From Nipponacmea schrenckii (Eukaryota; Mollusca; Gastropoda; Lottiidae): DNA of 64,000 bases. The notes under the pieces are model-generated. The model ran no database searches. It had not been told where the DNA came from and worked only from the letters and a program-made list of their open reading frames with translations. The translations under genes were made by a program, and so were the position numbers. The DNA is taken from positions 49,916,602 through 49,980,601 of the forward strand of contig JAUJPP010000003.1 in the NCBI GenBank assembly GCA_030562195.1, given 5' to 3'. Of the stretch, positions 12,713 to 25,253 are shown piece by piece (position 1 is the first letter of the stretch; every line of letters begins with the position of its first letter).

Positions 12713-12751
12713 ATGCCTGAAGAAGCTACATTAGCGAAATCCGGATCGCAT
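12713..12751 (+). ncRNA. Hammerhead ribozyme motif, left edge of Penelope array
   Basis: Stem I pairs ATGC (12713-12716) with GCAT (12748-12751). The core CTGAAGA is 12717-12723. Stem II pairs GCTA (12725-12728) with TAGC (12732-12735), leaving one extra unpaired A at 12724. GAA follows at 12736-12738. A short stem III pairs A12739-T40 with A45-T46 around CCGG, and C12747 sits at the cleavage position. Everything fits a minimal type I hammerhead except the extra A. Hammerheads of this form are known from the ends of Penelope-like elements. They process element transcripts, and the adjacent Penelope frames fit that. Confidence 0.65.
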
Positions 12752-12844
12752 TTTATTGAGGAGCCCCTATATCTTAATGTTTGTAAGTTGTTATTATTTT
12801 TGTATTAAACATTGTTATATTCTTATAAACTTGGATTTATCATA

Positions 12845-13084
12845 ATGGACCACCGATCCAACTGGCTGTACCCTAGAAGAAATGTTCATCACCGAGTTCT
12901 ATACCCCGAGAGACATGCAACACAGTCTCACCAGCATCACTACAGGCCTCATCAGAATTCCAGATTTAACAGACAACCATATCATCATAGACAGAGACAT
13001 GACACAACTAATCCTATTGTGAAGATGTTTTTTTCAACTTATTCAGTGTCTTCACCATGCTTCTATGATTTCAAAACAAGTTGA
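12845..13084 (+). pseudogene. Short basic His/Arg-rich frame at the Penelope 5' end
   Basis: The frame opens MDHRSNWLYPRRNVHHR and is dominated by His, Arg, Gln, Tyr and Pro. That suits a nucleic-acid-binding N terminus. It ends at 13084 and overlaps the next frame by 20 bases. That frame continues in another phase with protein-like content, so this is probably the N terminus of ORF1 separated by a frameshift. No named domain is recognised. Confidence 0.45.
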
Positions 13085-14098
13085 TGGTTCGCCAACCCGT
13101 GGGTTTTTATATAAAATTAATGATCTCAACCGGTTTGTAAAACCAGCTCTTAAAAACCACCAGATATCTTCGGCTATTGCAGCAGTCAACAAATCTTGGG
13201 CAACAAATGTGGCATTGGCACTTAAGAATCATTACGATTCACAGCTGGCCTCCAAAATTAACTTGATCAAAACACAAAATATTTCGGAATCTGACATACA
13301 AAAACATTCTAAGGAAGCAATAAATTGGGCTAAAAAGTCATATCGACGACTACAAAAAGAAACACTTGATCATTTTACAAGAATCATTGCTGATTTGAAA
13401 TGTAGTAATGTGGTGGAGGCCATGGATGTTCCGCCAAGCCCACCAACCAACTCCTACCATCAACACCACAGAATTCCAGCCAGAGGTCAAATCCAGAAAC
13501 TCCACAGTCCATTACCAAAACCACATCCCGTCGTCGCTTGAGTTTGGGAAACTCACCACCTCTATCTAAACCAAGACGCAATGAAAACCAAAAGGACAAA
13601 ACCAAATGGTCTCTGCCTAATTTGGTGAAGCCAACCCTTATCATAGGATCCTCCAACATTAGTAATATACCAACTATTGATACTGATACACAAGCTGAAT
13701 CCTACCCGTGTACAACATATTACACACTTACTTTCAAAGATTTCTCCATCCACTATTCCAAAGAAGGTTTTATTCCACATTGGGTTAAACAACAGAGAAG
13801 AGTCGGGTGAATCTATCCACCGTCGGATGATGGAATGATTAAAATGGCTAAATCCAAATTTCCTACAGCCTCCCTGTTTGCAACACAAATTCCATTCTCC
13901 AAAAATCTCACCCTTTCAGATCCCCAGTCAGCCACTAACCTCAGAAGATTCAACGACCTGTTATACCATAAACCCTCCTTTGACGCGAAAACCATTCCCC
14001 GTTTCAATGGAATGATTGGTGTATTTTCGGACCACATCCACTGGATGACCCCCACTGCCAAAGCTATTTATTCTCAATGGGTCTCCCATTTAAACTAA
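13065..14098 (+). pseudogene. Decayed Penelope ORF1 with SGNH-hydrolase-like domain
   Basis: The first part (13065-13541) is a helical, Lys-rich segment of about 115 residues followed by a Pro-rich linker. After a frame change, 13600-13710 gives KPTLIIGSSNISNIP, block I of an SGNH fold (Gly-Ser-Ser in place of Gly-Asp-Ser). A second frame change gives 'KVLFHIGLNNREE' near 13765, the Asn-bearing block III. The last stretch (13835-14098) ends with 'SDHIHWMTPTAKAIYSQW', the Asp-x-x-His block V. The blocks are in the right order and spacing, but two frame changes and an in-frame TGA disable the gene. It overlaps the start of the RT frame by about 20 bases. SGNH domains are known in ORF1 of CR1/L2 non-LTR elements; here one sits upstream of a Penelope RT. 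The fold assignment is my motif reading. Confidence 0.6.
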
Positions 14099-16831
14099 AC
14101 GCGGGGGGAAGTATCGTTCAACTAGGCCAGACCATAGTGAATCTGAGCTCGCGCAAACTTTCTCCCCTTGAAGAAAGAGTTTTAGATAGAGGGCTGACTT
14201 TCATCCCTACATCTAAACCTCTTTCACGCGTACCAATTTTATCGTCGATTGAGCACGTCATTAGGACTTTTAAACTAAATTATTTCTTCCGTGAAAGATT
14301 AGGCCGTGGAAAGCGAACTCCATTTATAGAAAAGTCTGGCTGGAATCCACCAGACAGTGCGATTGACCACAATATTTTGAGTAAATGCGATAATTTATAC
14401 GAAGAAGTCTCCCATTTACCACTGGTAAATGAAAAGAACAACCTTACCGATTTTGAACGCTCTGTTTTGACCACTTTGAAAAATGATCAGACAATTATAA
14501 TCCGCAAGAGTGACAAGGGCAATTGCTGTGTCATTCAAAATCGCGAGGACTATGTTTTTGAAGTAGAATCCCAACTAAATAATAAAAATCACTACCGCGA
14601 ACTGGACCAACCAATTTTTCTGGAAACAGCTAAACAGATTAACACTATTTTAAATATTTTAGAACAAAAAGGCTTTTTATCTGATTCCCAATATGACTAT
14701 CTTAGTGCAAAACCGGAAGTACGCCAACGCCATATATATACATTACCGAAAATTCATAAAAAACCTGAATCTGAATGGCATGTCGCAAACAGAATACCCA
14801 AGGGCAGGCCGATTATATCTGACTGCTCTAGTGAATCTTACCAAGTTTCCGAATATATCGACCATTTTTTACTACCATTGGCTTGCAAGCATCCGTCGTA
14901 CTTAAAAGACACTACCGATTTTATAGAAAAAATAAGAAAATTAGATATACCAGACAGTTCGATGTTTATTTCTTTAGATGTTACAAGCATGTACACGAAT
15001 ATTGATAACAAATCCGGTTTAGACGCTGTTCGAAAAGCCTTTTTCAGAAACCCAAATCCTGAACGTCCAGACAAAGAAATTTTAGACTTATTAGAAATAT
15101 GCCTCACGCGAAATGACTTCACTTTCAATGGAAAAATTTACCTACAAACTTCTGGCACTGCTATGGGAAAACGCTTCGCGCCGAGTTATGCGAATATCTT
15201 TATGGCTGAATGAGAACATGAAATCTCACTAATTTCCCCTTTTCAACCTCTCTTCTATGGAAGATTTTTAGACGATATTTTTATTATTTGGACAGAATCT
15301 TTGGCAAACTTTTGGGAGTATTTCGAAATTCTAAATAATCACCATCCTTCTATAAAACTTACAGCAAACATCTCGGAAAATAGCATGAATTTCTTGGATA
15401 CAACTGTATTCAAAGGACCAAGTTTTAATCAAACTAAAAAACTTGATATTAAAGGGGCCCAGGCTTTATTTGTTTCGGACAATCATCCGACAGCCTCAAA
15501 CACATGAAATCTTTTGGTTAGCTAATCAGAAATAGTCTACAGAGCTTACCTTTGAAATTTGAGCCTTCAAATCCATGTGTATCCATAATTATCCGTTTTT
15601 GAAAACCATAATGTCTTAAGAAATTACGAACGTCCCGCCATATTGGAAAACGGTTCGTCTTAAGAGTTATCCTTCCCGTCGTGCAATAGCGGTCATCTAT
15701 ATAAATAGACTACAACGCATTTTCAATCGTAGACTTTGTCAACAGGACACACAATTTTCAGACTGACTGGAGACCAGCCGCGTACAGCACGGAAAAAAAT
15801 GAAAAGTGAAATTTTTTGTTTGAGGTATATTTCAAGGTATTTTGCGATTTTCTTAGAGCTTGAGTATTCCTGAGGACTGTTTAAATGTAACAAAGGCCCA
15901 AAACGACCTCTAAAAATCAAGCCTGTGCCCCTTTAAAGTATATTTTAAAGAAACTGACACACACCAACTTTTATTCAAAACTTCGTTCCATCCGAAGCAT
16001 ACATTTTCTGGCATAATAAAATCGCAAATTCTGAGATTCAACAGAATTTGCACAAGAAAGACAGATTTTGATTTGGCTTGCGAACTAGTATTTGATAAAC
16101 TGGGGGAGCGGAGTTACTCAAAACGTTTTTTGCGTAAAATTAAAAACGACACTCTTTCGGCTATTGAAAACAAAAATAAGCCCCCTCCTCCACCAAACGG
16201 TTTCGGTTCTGTACCATGCAAAGGTTCTCGGTGTCGTAGCTGCGAATATATACATGTTAGTCACTATTTTGAAAATAAGAAAAACGGCAAAATTTTCGAA
16301 CTAAAGGAAGTTCTCTCTTGCATCGATAAAAACATAATTTACCTAATTTCCTGTAAAAAATGCGACGTACAATATATTGGCGAAACACAAAACGCGTTGC
16401 GTACTCGTTTAAGCGGTCATCGCTTTGACATTCTCCATGAAAAAGATAGACCAATCGCGAACCATTTCAATTCAGCCAATCATTCCATTGAAGATCTTCT
16501 AGTTATGCCAATAGAAAAGATACCAGACTCTGCAATAATCAAACCTAAAACGAAACGACTACAAAGGGAGAGTTTCTGGATAGACCAATTACAAACAGTC
16601 GTACCTCACGGTCTAAATATCCAGCATGACAACCAGATTATACCTTTTGTCGCCACCTACAATTCTACAGCTAAAAATGCATCTGTGATTGTGAAAAGTT
16701 TTTATAAAGAACTCCAGGATGAATTCCCTAATATCTATACCAAACGTTTAGTGACTGCTTACAAAAGGAATAAAAATCTGAGTAATATTCTTGTACATGG
16801 TACATTAGATCCCCTTTCATTATCTCCCTGA
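14077..16831 (+). pseudogene. Penelope-like reverse transcriptase/GIY-YIG endonuclease, copy 1
   Basis: The frame from 14077 (ATG) shows the Penelope N-terminal signature 'NLSSRKLSPLEERVLDRGL', then 'IPKGRPIISDCSSESY'. RT motif A is 'MFISLDVTSMYTNI' and motif B is 'TSGTAMGKRFAPSYANIFM'. An in-frame TGA (15211-15213) follows directly. Motif C 'YGRFLDDIFIIW' continues in the same frame after it. Further frameshifts occur around 15450-15500, and 15510-16040 is badly decayed. From about 16070 the endonuclease is open for 250 codons: a CKGSRCRSC cysteine cluster, 'IIYLISCKKCDVQYIGET' (GIY-YIG core), Arg in 'LRTRLSGHR', and Glu in 'RESFWIDQL'. The product would copy RNA and nick its target, but the stop between motifs B and C prevents a full enzyme. 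Confidence 0.9.
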
Positions 16832-16997
16832 AGTAATCGCTTTGTATTTTTATTTAATGGCTTTATCTTGTAAGTTTCTCTAGAAGTAGATAATTTCTTA
16901 TCAATTGATGTATACTGAAATTCGTAGCATAGTCTCTACTTGTGACCTAGGCCAGTGCTTCTATAGGAGAGCATCTCTTATGACACCCATAACTAAT

Positions 16998-17564
16998 TTT
17001 CATTCTAATCAGTTTGACTAACAAATCATTTTCAGATTGACTAACAAATCACTTCTATATATCGAACCACAAAACATATTCAGATTGACTAACAAATCAC
17101 TTCTATATATCGAACCACAAAACATATTCAGATTGACTAACAAATCAATTAATATATCGAACCACAAAACATATTCAGATTGACTAACAAATCACTTCTA
17201 TATATCGAACCACAAAACATATTCAGATTGACTAACAAATCAATTTTATATATCGAACCACAAAACATTCTCAGCTTGACTTACAAATCAATTCTATATA
17301 ACAAATAACAAAACATATTCAGTTTCATTAACAAATCACTTCTATATATCGAACAACCATATTTAGACTGGCTGACCATTTATTTCTATATCGAACTACA
17401 AAACATATTCAGACTGACTAACAAATCATTCCTATATCGAAATACAAAACATATTCAGTTTGATTAACAAATCACTACTATATCGAACAACAAAACATAT
17501 TCAGCTTGACTAACAAATCACTTCTATATCAAACAACAAAACATATTCAGCTTGACTAACAAAT
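16998..17564 (+). repeat. 46-48 bp satellite, first block
   Basis: About 12 imperfect units with the core 'ttgactaacaaatcacttct' followed by 'atatcgaaccacaaaacata'. It directly follows the endonuclease 3' region of copy 1. It ends abruptly where copy 2 begins ('acaaat' joined to 'aactaaacgcgg'). Confidence 0.9.
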
Positions 17565-20303
17565 AACTAAACGCGGGGGGAAGTATCGTTCAACTAGGCC
17601 AGACCATAGTGAATCTGAGCTCGCGCAAACTTTCTCCCCTTGAAGAAAGAGTTTTAGATAGAGGGCTGACTTTCATCCCTACATCTAAACCTCTTTCACG
17701 CGTACCAATTTTATCGTCGATTGAGCACGTCATTAGGACTTTTAAACTAAATTATTTCTTCCGTGAAAGATTAGGCCGTGGAAAGCGAACTCCATTTATA
17801 GAAAAGTCTGGCTGGAATCCACCAGACAGTGCGATTGACCACAATATTTTGAGTAAATGCGATAATTTATACGAAGAAGTCTCCCATTTACCACTGGTAA
17901 ATGAAAAGAACAACCTTACCGATTTTGAACGCTCTGTTTTGACCACTTTGAAAAATGATCAGACAATTATAATCCGCAAGAGTGACAAGGGCAATTGCTG
18001 TGTCATTCAAAATCGCGAGGACTATGTTTTTGAAGTAGAATCCCAACTATATAATAAAAATCACTACCGCGAACTGGACCAACCAATTTTTCTGGAAACA
18101 GCTAAACAGATTAACACTATTTTAAATATTTTAGTACAAAAAGGCTTTTTATCTGATTCCCAATATGACTATCTTAGTGCAAAACCGGAAGTACGCCAAC
18201 GCCATATATATACATTACCGAAAATTCATAAAAAACCTGAATCTGAATGGCATGTCGCAAACAGAATACCCAAGGGCAGGCCGATTATATCTGACTGCTC
18301 TAGTGAATCTTACCAAGTTTCCGAATATATCGACCATTTTTTACTACCATTGGCTTGCAAGCATCCGTCGTACTTAAAAGACACTACCGATTTTATAGAA
18401 AAAATAAGAAAATTAGATATACCAGACAGTTCGATGTTTATTTCTTTAGATGTTACAAGCATGTACACGAATATTGATAACAAATCCGGTTTAGACGCTG
18501 TTCGAAAAGCCTTTTTCAGAAACCCAAATCCTGAACGTCCAGACAAAGAAATTTTAGACTTATTAGAAATATGCCTCACGCGAAATGACTTCACTTTCAA
18601 TGGAAAAATTTACCTACAAACTTCTGGCACTGCTATGGGAAAACGCTTCGCGCCGAGTTATGCGAATATCTTTATGGCTGAATGAGAACATGAAATCTCA
18701 CTAATTTCCCCTTTTCAACCTCTCTTCTATGGAAGATTTTTAGACGATATTTTTATTATTTGGACAGAATCTTTGGCAAACTTTTGGGAGTATTTCGAAA
18801 TTCTAAATAATCACCATCCTTCTATAAAACTTACAGCAAACATCTCGGAAAATAGCATGAATTTCTTGGATACAACTGTATTCAAAGGACCAAGTTTTAA
18901 TCAAACTAAAAAACTTGATATTAAAGGGGCCCAGGCTTTATTTGTTTCGGACAATCATCCGACAGCCTCAAACACATGAAATCTTTTGGTTAGCTAATCA
19001 GAAATAGTCTACAGAGCTTACCTTTGAAATTTGAGCCTTCAAATCCATGTGTATCCATAATTATCCGTTTTTGAAAACCATAATGTCTTAAGAAATTACG
19101 AACGTCCCGCCATATTGGAAAACGGTTCGTCTTAAGAGTTATCCTTCCCGTCGTGCAATAGCGGTCATCTATATAAATAGACTACAACGCATTTTCAATC
19201 GTAGACTTTGTCAACAGGACACACAATTTTCAGACTGACTGGAGACCAGCCGCGTACAGCACGGAAAAAAATGAAAAGTGAAATTTTTTGTTTGAGGTAT
19301 ATTTCAAGGTATTTTGCGATTTTCTTAGAGCTTGAGTATTCCTGAGGACTGTTTAAATGTAACAAAGGCCCAAAACGACCTCTAAAAATCAAGCCTGTGC
19401 CCCTTTAAAGTATATTTTAAAGAAACTGACACACACCAACTTTTATTCAAAACTTCGTTCCATCCGAAGCATACATTTTCTGGCATAATAAAATCGCAAA
19501 TTCTGAGATTCAACAGAATTTGCACAAGAAAGACAGATTTTGATTTGGCTTGCGAACTAGTATTTGATAAACTGGGGGAGCGGAGTTACTCAAAACGTTT
19601 TTTGCGTAAAATTAAAAACGACACTCTTTCGGCTATTGAAAACAAAAATAAGCCCCCTCCTCCACCAAACGGTTTCGGTTCTGTACCATGCAAAGGTTCT
19701 CGGTGTCGTAGCTGCGAATATATACATGTTAGTCACTATTTTGAAAATAAGAAAAACGGCAAAATTTTCGAACTAAAGGAAGTTCTCTCTTGCATCGATA
19801 AAAACATAATTTACCTAATTTCCTGTAAAAAATGCGACGTACAATATATTGGCGAAACACAAAACGCGTTGCGTACTCGTTTAAGCGGTCATCGCTTTGA
19901 CATTCTCCATGAAAAAGATAGACCAATCGCGAACCATTTCAATTCAGCCAATCATTCCATTGAAGATCTTCTAGTTATGCCAATAGAAAAGATACCAGAC
20001 TCTGCAATAATCAAACCTAAAACGAAACGACTACAAAGGGAGAGTTTCTGGATAGACCAATTACAAACAGTCGTACCTCACGGTCTAAATATCCAGCATG
20101 ACAACCAGATTATACCTTTTGTCGCCACCTACAATTCTACAGCTAAAAATGCATCTGTGATTGTGAAAAGTTTTTATAAAGAACTCCAGGATGAATTCCC
20201 TAATATCTATACCAAACGTTTAGTGACTGCTTACAAAAGGAATAAAAATCTGAGTAATATTCTTGTACATGGTACATTAGATCCCCTTTCATTATCTCCC
20301 TGA
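17565..20303 (+). pseudogene. Penelope-like reverse transcriptase/GIY-YIG endonuclease, copy 2
   Basis: This is a direct repeat of 14093-16831 at a constant offset of 3472 bases. Comparing the translated RT and endonuclease, I see two changes: Asn to Tyr (codon at 14578 versus 18050) and Glu to Val (base 14663 versus 18135). The in-frame TGA between RT motifs B and C (18683-18685), the later frameshifts and the decayed stretch before the endonuclease are all shared with copy 1. Copy 2 lacks ORF1, because its left boundary lies about 16 bases inside the RT frame of copy 1. The endonuclease part (from about 19542) is open, with the same Cys cluster and QYIGET core. Not functional as a complete RT. 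Confidence 0.9.
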
Positions 20304-20469
20304 AGTAATCGCTTTGTATTTTTATTTAATGGCTTTATCTTGTAAGTTTCTCTAGAAGTAGATAATTTCTTATCAATTGATGTATACTGAAATTCGTAGC
20401 ATAGTCTCTACTTGTGACCTAGGCCAGTGCTTCTATAGGAGAGCATCTCTTATGACACCCATAACTAAT

Positions 20470-21910
20470 TTTCATTCTAATCAGTTTGACTAACAAATCA
20501 TTTTCAGATTGACTAACAAATCACTTCTATATATCGAACCACAAAACATATTCAGATTGACTAACAAATCACTTCTATATATCGAACCACAAAACATATT
20601 CAGATTGACTAACAAATCAATTAATATATCGAACCACAAAACATATTCAGATTGACTAACAAATCACTTCTATATATCGAACCACAAAACATATTCAGAT
20701 TGACTAACAAATCAATTTTATATATCGAACCACAAAACATTCTCAGCTTGACTTACAAATCAATTCTATATAACAAATAACAAAACATATTCAGTTTCAT
20801 TAACAAATCACTTCTATATATCGAACAACCATATTTAGACTGGCTGACCATTTATTTCTATATCGAACTACAAAACATATTCAGACTGACTAACAAATCA
20901 TTCCTATATCGAAATACAAAACATATTCAGTTTGATTAACAAATCACTACTATATCGAACAACAAAACATATTCAGCTTGACTAACAAATCACTTCTATA
21001 TCAAACAACAAAACATATTCAGCTTGACTAACAAATCACTTCTATATCCAACAACAAAACATATTCAGTTTGACTAACAAATCACTTCTATATCCAACAA
21101 CAAAACATATTCAGTTTGACTAACAAATCACTTCTATATCCAACAACAAAACATATTCAGTTTGACAAACTAATCACTTCTATATCGAACAACAAAACAT
21201 ATTCAGCTTGACTACCAAATCACTTCTATATTGAACCACAAAACATATTCAGTTTGACTAACAAATCACTTCTATATCGACCAACAAAACATATTGAGTT
21301 TGACTAACAAATCACTTTTATATCGAACTACAAAACATATTCAGTTTGACTAACAAATCACTGCTTTATCGAACAACAAAACATATTCAGCTTGACTAAC
21401 AAATCACTCTTATATCGAACTACAAAACATATTCGGTTTGACTAACAAATCACTTCTATATTGAACAACAAAACATATTCAGCTTGACTAACATATCAAT
21501 TCTATATCGAACTACAAAACATATTCAGTTTGACTAACAAATCACTTCTATATCGAACTACAAAACATATTCAGCTTGACTAACAAATCACTTCTATATC
21601 GAACAACAAAACATATTCAGTTTGACTAACAAATCACTTCTATATCGAACTACAAAACATATTCAGCTTGACTAACAAATCACTTCTATATCGAACTACA
21701 AAACATATTCAGCTTGACTAACAAATCACTTCTATATCGAATAAAAAAACATATTCAGCTTGACTAACAAATCACTACTATATATCGAATAACAAAACAT
21801 ATTCAGTTTGATTAACAAATTACTTCTATATTGAACAACAAAACATATTCAGCTTGACTAACAAATCACTTCTATATCGAACTACAAAACATATTCAGTT
21901 TGACTAACAA
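20470..21910 (+). repeat. 46-48 bp satellite, second and longer block
   Basis: About 30 imperfect units of the same satellite as at 16998-17564. The first 567 bases duplicate that block unit for unit. The remaining units, mostly 46 bp, are extra and more homogeneous ('cttctatatcgaactacaaa'). This suggests local expansion after or independently of the 3472-bp duplication. Confidence 0.9.
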
Positions 21911-22146
21911 AATTTAACTTAAGCTTGATTTTTATATTTTAGTCAAGTATTTTCTGCGCAACAGAATTTTGTCTTCAAGTTCACAGTATTGTCTAAAACT
22001 CAGTTCTGATCACATTGACCAAATTCTTTCCATGACAATAAAAGTATCAAGTTTCATTTCTTCCCAAAGTCAGTGACCATATCAGACCAAACTAAAACTG
22101 CCGACTTGTGTGTAGGACTGTATTATTGAAAGTTTAATTATTTTAT

Positions 22147-22187
22147 TATCTCTGAAGAAGCTAATAAGCTGAAAGTATGCTAAGATA
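22147..22187 (+). ncRNA. Hammerhead ribozyme motif, right edge of Penelope array
   Basis: Every element of a minimal type I hammerhead is present. Stem I pairs TATCT (22147-22151) with AGATA (22183-22187). The core CTGAAGA is 22152-22158. Stem II pairs AGCT (22159-22162) with AGCT (22167-22170) around an AATA loop. GAA is 22171-22173. Stem III is the two pairs A22174-T22181 and G22175-C22180 around TATG, and A22182 is the cleavage-site nucleotide. A two-pair stem III is the form described for Penelope-element hammerheads. It lies about 240 bases after the satellite array. Self-cleavage is an inference. Confidence 0.75.
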
Positions 22188-25100
22188 TTATGTATATTGA
22201 ATATGGATTAAATAACAACTTGTTCTCTGGATAATGGATTTCAATGTGTTTCATTTTACCAAGAACTGATGACAACCCTTGTTACTTACATGTATATACA
22301 CATATAATCAGCTACATTAGCAAAGCTTTTTGATTACGTCGTGAAAATAGTTAATTGTTCGTTATAAATGATCAGGATTGCTGGCTTAATTCCATATAAA
22401 TAAAATTATTAAATATAAGAAGGTGAATGTTTCTGAAGACACATGTAACACAAAGACATGGTTAATAGTCAACGGGCTAAAATCAGAAAACGTTGTAGCC
22501 GAGGAAGAAATCGGATTTGTTCTTAACCAAATATATCTTCCAGCGTTACAAGTTTTGGTGAAAGAGGATTTTGTAAACTAAAAAAGATCTTTCTTACTCA
22601 AAGAAGATTTTATGATTGATGAAAGATCAATACACCCCACACATTGCATCACCCTTCCGTCGATAGTTCACTCTGATCCCGTTTAACACTCTCGAAGGCA
22701 CGATTATTCACGGATTCTGAACTTATTGAAATTGTTTTCATGTTTTCATCACCCAAGGACTAAAAAAAAGATCGAAAAATATTTGATATCAGCTTTTGCC
22801 ATTGTTCAATTTGATAAAAGCAATATTCTTGGACTAAATTTGGTAATAGGTGGTGATGATAGATGACAATTTAACGTTAGCTTCCAATGGACGCTGATAT
22901 CGGTTCAAACTAAATGATTCTGTGCTGCTCTTCTGTTCGTCTGATAATTGATAAGTGGTTGTTGAAAATTGGTTAAGTAAATTAAAAGGTTCAAATTGCC
23001 ATGCCGGGTGATAGTGGTTGCCGTTATGCAAAATGTAGTTATGATTTAACTTATCATCTGGACACCATTCAACATAATCGAGTATAAAAATCCGTGTAAA
23101 ATTTGATTCAACAAAATTAACTTCTTACGATTCCATACACATTTAATGAGCAAACGTTAGATCTTATGAATTGTTCACTATTGTTAATAAAATAGTGGGT
23201 TATAAAGGCTTAAAAACGTTTTGTGTTTTTTGTAAGGGTGGGAAAGTTCAAAGCAAGGTGGTTTTTACCATGAGGTTTTTACCGGCCGCCCCGCCCTAAA
23301 TAGGTTTAAGGAAGTTGAAGGCAACACAAGTGTCGTAACCCCAGACCTAGGTCCCATAAAAAAATCACTTAAAATCTTTAAAAACAGCCAATGAAGATTG
23401 TTGAAGGCTCGTATTGATTTGTTCTTTAATAAATTTGAAATATTACAGACTTTAGTCAAAATACGAATTTTGTATCTGAAAGTGACATTATAATCTCGTC
23501 TAGTTTTCTGGGATTACAGAAACCACAGACGTTGGTATTCAATCTATCAGGGGAATTTTAATTGGGTTGGAATTTACTATTATTGACTCAATCTTAATTT
23601 GGTATAAGTTAGTATCATTATGTAAATTGTAACTATAATACGTGGGTCGTCTGTATAATAAAATGAGAAGTGATTGTTATTGTTAGAACATTATTTGAAA
23701 ATAATGTATAACATAAGATAATAAATAGTATTTTATTCATCTATTAAACCTGAAATAATGTTCGTAGATTTAATAAACTTAGAAACCATTATAGTTCTTA
23801 GTCAATACTTATACAATATCGATAGTGACATTTACGATCGGTTGGTAAAGGGACTAGTCGCATCTATTCTGGAAACATAGTCTTGATACATATCAAGTTA
23901 TAGGCTTAAAGATTTAACGATAAGTTGTTCCAGACGACGTATATATCTTTTCTAAAGTATTAATACATTTATAAGTGTTAAAGTGGATTGGAAAATTAGC
24001 TTCAAATTTCAAATTTGGAAATTTTATGATTCGTGCAATTAATCAACGACCTAAAACATTTTTTTTAAACCAGTCCAATTGAAAATAGAAAAATTAAATT
24101 CAAAACTACAACATTTGTCTTTATTTCGTATTAATCAAAAATGTGCACATTAAAAACTGTATTTTTGGTCAACAGTTAGAGAAACGTCAGTACTATACAT
24201 CCACATTTAGAGAAAGATTGTTTGAAAATAAAAAGGTATTTGTTATTTTTCAATGAAATAGATTCAGGACAGCAAATGAGACATCAAACATCTACTTTTT
24301 GTAACACAATGCGACTTATTATTCTTATCAGTAATGGCGAAGTTTTATAGAATATTAGAATGTATTACTTATAATAATGTATTACTTATAATATATAAGT
24401 CACAATCCCACTTTCATTAGTTCAATCAAGTTCCAGACTAAGTATCATAAACGGAAATATGTTTGTAATTGCAGGAAATATGCAAATGACAGTCTATCTG
24501 TTCTCTCGTAAATAGACTCTATCAATTCCAAATACAATGTACTATCAGCTTAAGTGGACATATAATATACCCTTTTTACAGTTGTCATGCCATTTTTAAA
24601 CAATCTGAAATGCTGTTGATGTAGTCCCGCAATAACTTATAAATATTGTGTACAATAACATTCAAGCGGATGTTAATAAAGTTTCGAGATTTAACATGGA
24701 AACAAACGGATAATGAATTAGTGGAGTCTGATCTTATGATAAAGCACTGGAAGAAAATATTAACATCTATTGTATATTCAATAGATGAATTTATTGCTGA
24801 GAGATACCTTCTATAACTTCTTAACTTCAAAAAAGTATATCATCAAGTAAATTAATTTATCATATCATATCATAGTCTCTTTAAGCAATTCATTAATACA
24901 TAAAACCATCACTTTAAATAGCCGTGATTATCCAGCCTACATACACAGTCCCTGTCAGTTAGCTTTCCCTTAAGGGCCTGACATTGCAAGGTTATATAGG
25001 GGGCAGCTTAAAGCCTTAAACTTCCTCTTTAATAATTCAGCCATCACAGAGGTTGGTTAGATTTTGGTTTTCTAGAAATTAGAAAAATAAGGCACTGGAA

Positions 25101-25253
25101 CTTGAGATCAGACTAAAATAAATAAAAAATAGACTTAGTTTTTCTGTAGCATTCTATATCATTTTGATTGGGATAGAGAATGAATTTATAGGTAGATGGC
25201 ATAGATTTTATCCATTTTTAACTGGATTTGTTGAAAGCCACATGGTTTTACAG
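22188..25253. other. No gene seen
   Basis: A+T-rich. A G+C-richer patch at 23270-23360 lies in a short minus-strand open frame, but that frame has no recognisable domain. Nothing else is supported. Confidence 0.5.

Larger units (their letters stand above)
14093..21036 (+). repeat. Tandem duplication, two 3472-bp units
   Basis: Units 14093-17564 and 17565-21036 are near-identical from 'aactaaacgcggggg' to the satellite word 'cttgactaacaaat'. The join between units has no clear microhomology. Flanking bases differ on both sides, which fixes the boundaries. Confidence 0.9.
12713..22187 (+). mobile_element. Penelope-like retroelement array with tandem units
   Basis: In order: hammerhead motif, short basic frame, decayed SGNH-type ORF1, reverse transcriptase, GIY-YIG endonuclease and satellite. 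A second copy of RT, endonuclease and satellite follows, then a longer satellite and a second hammerhead motif. RT without an integrase plus a C-terminal GIY-YIG domain with a Cys pair upstream defines endonuclease-positive Penelope-like elements. Head-to-tail partial copies are a hallmark of the group, but here the two units share the same disabling mutations (see findings). The true outer boundaries and target duplication are not determined. Confidence 0.85.
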
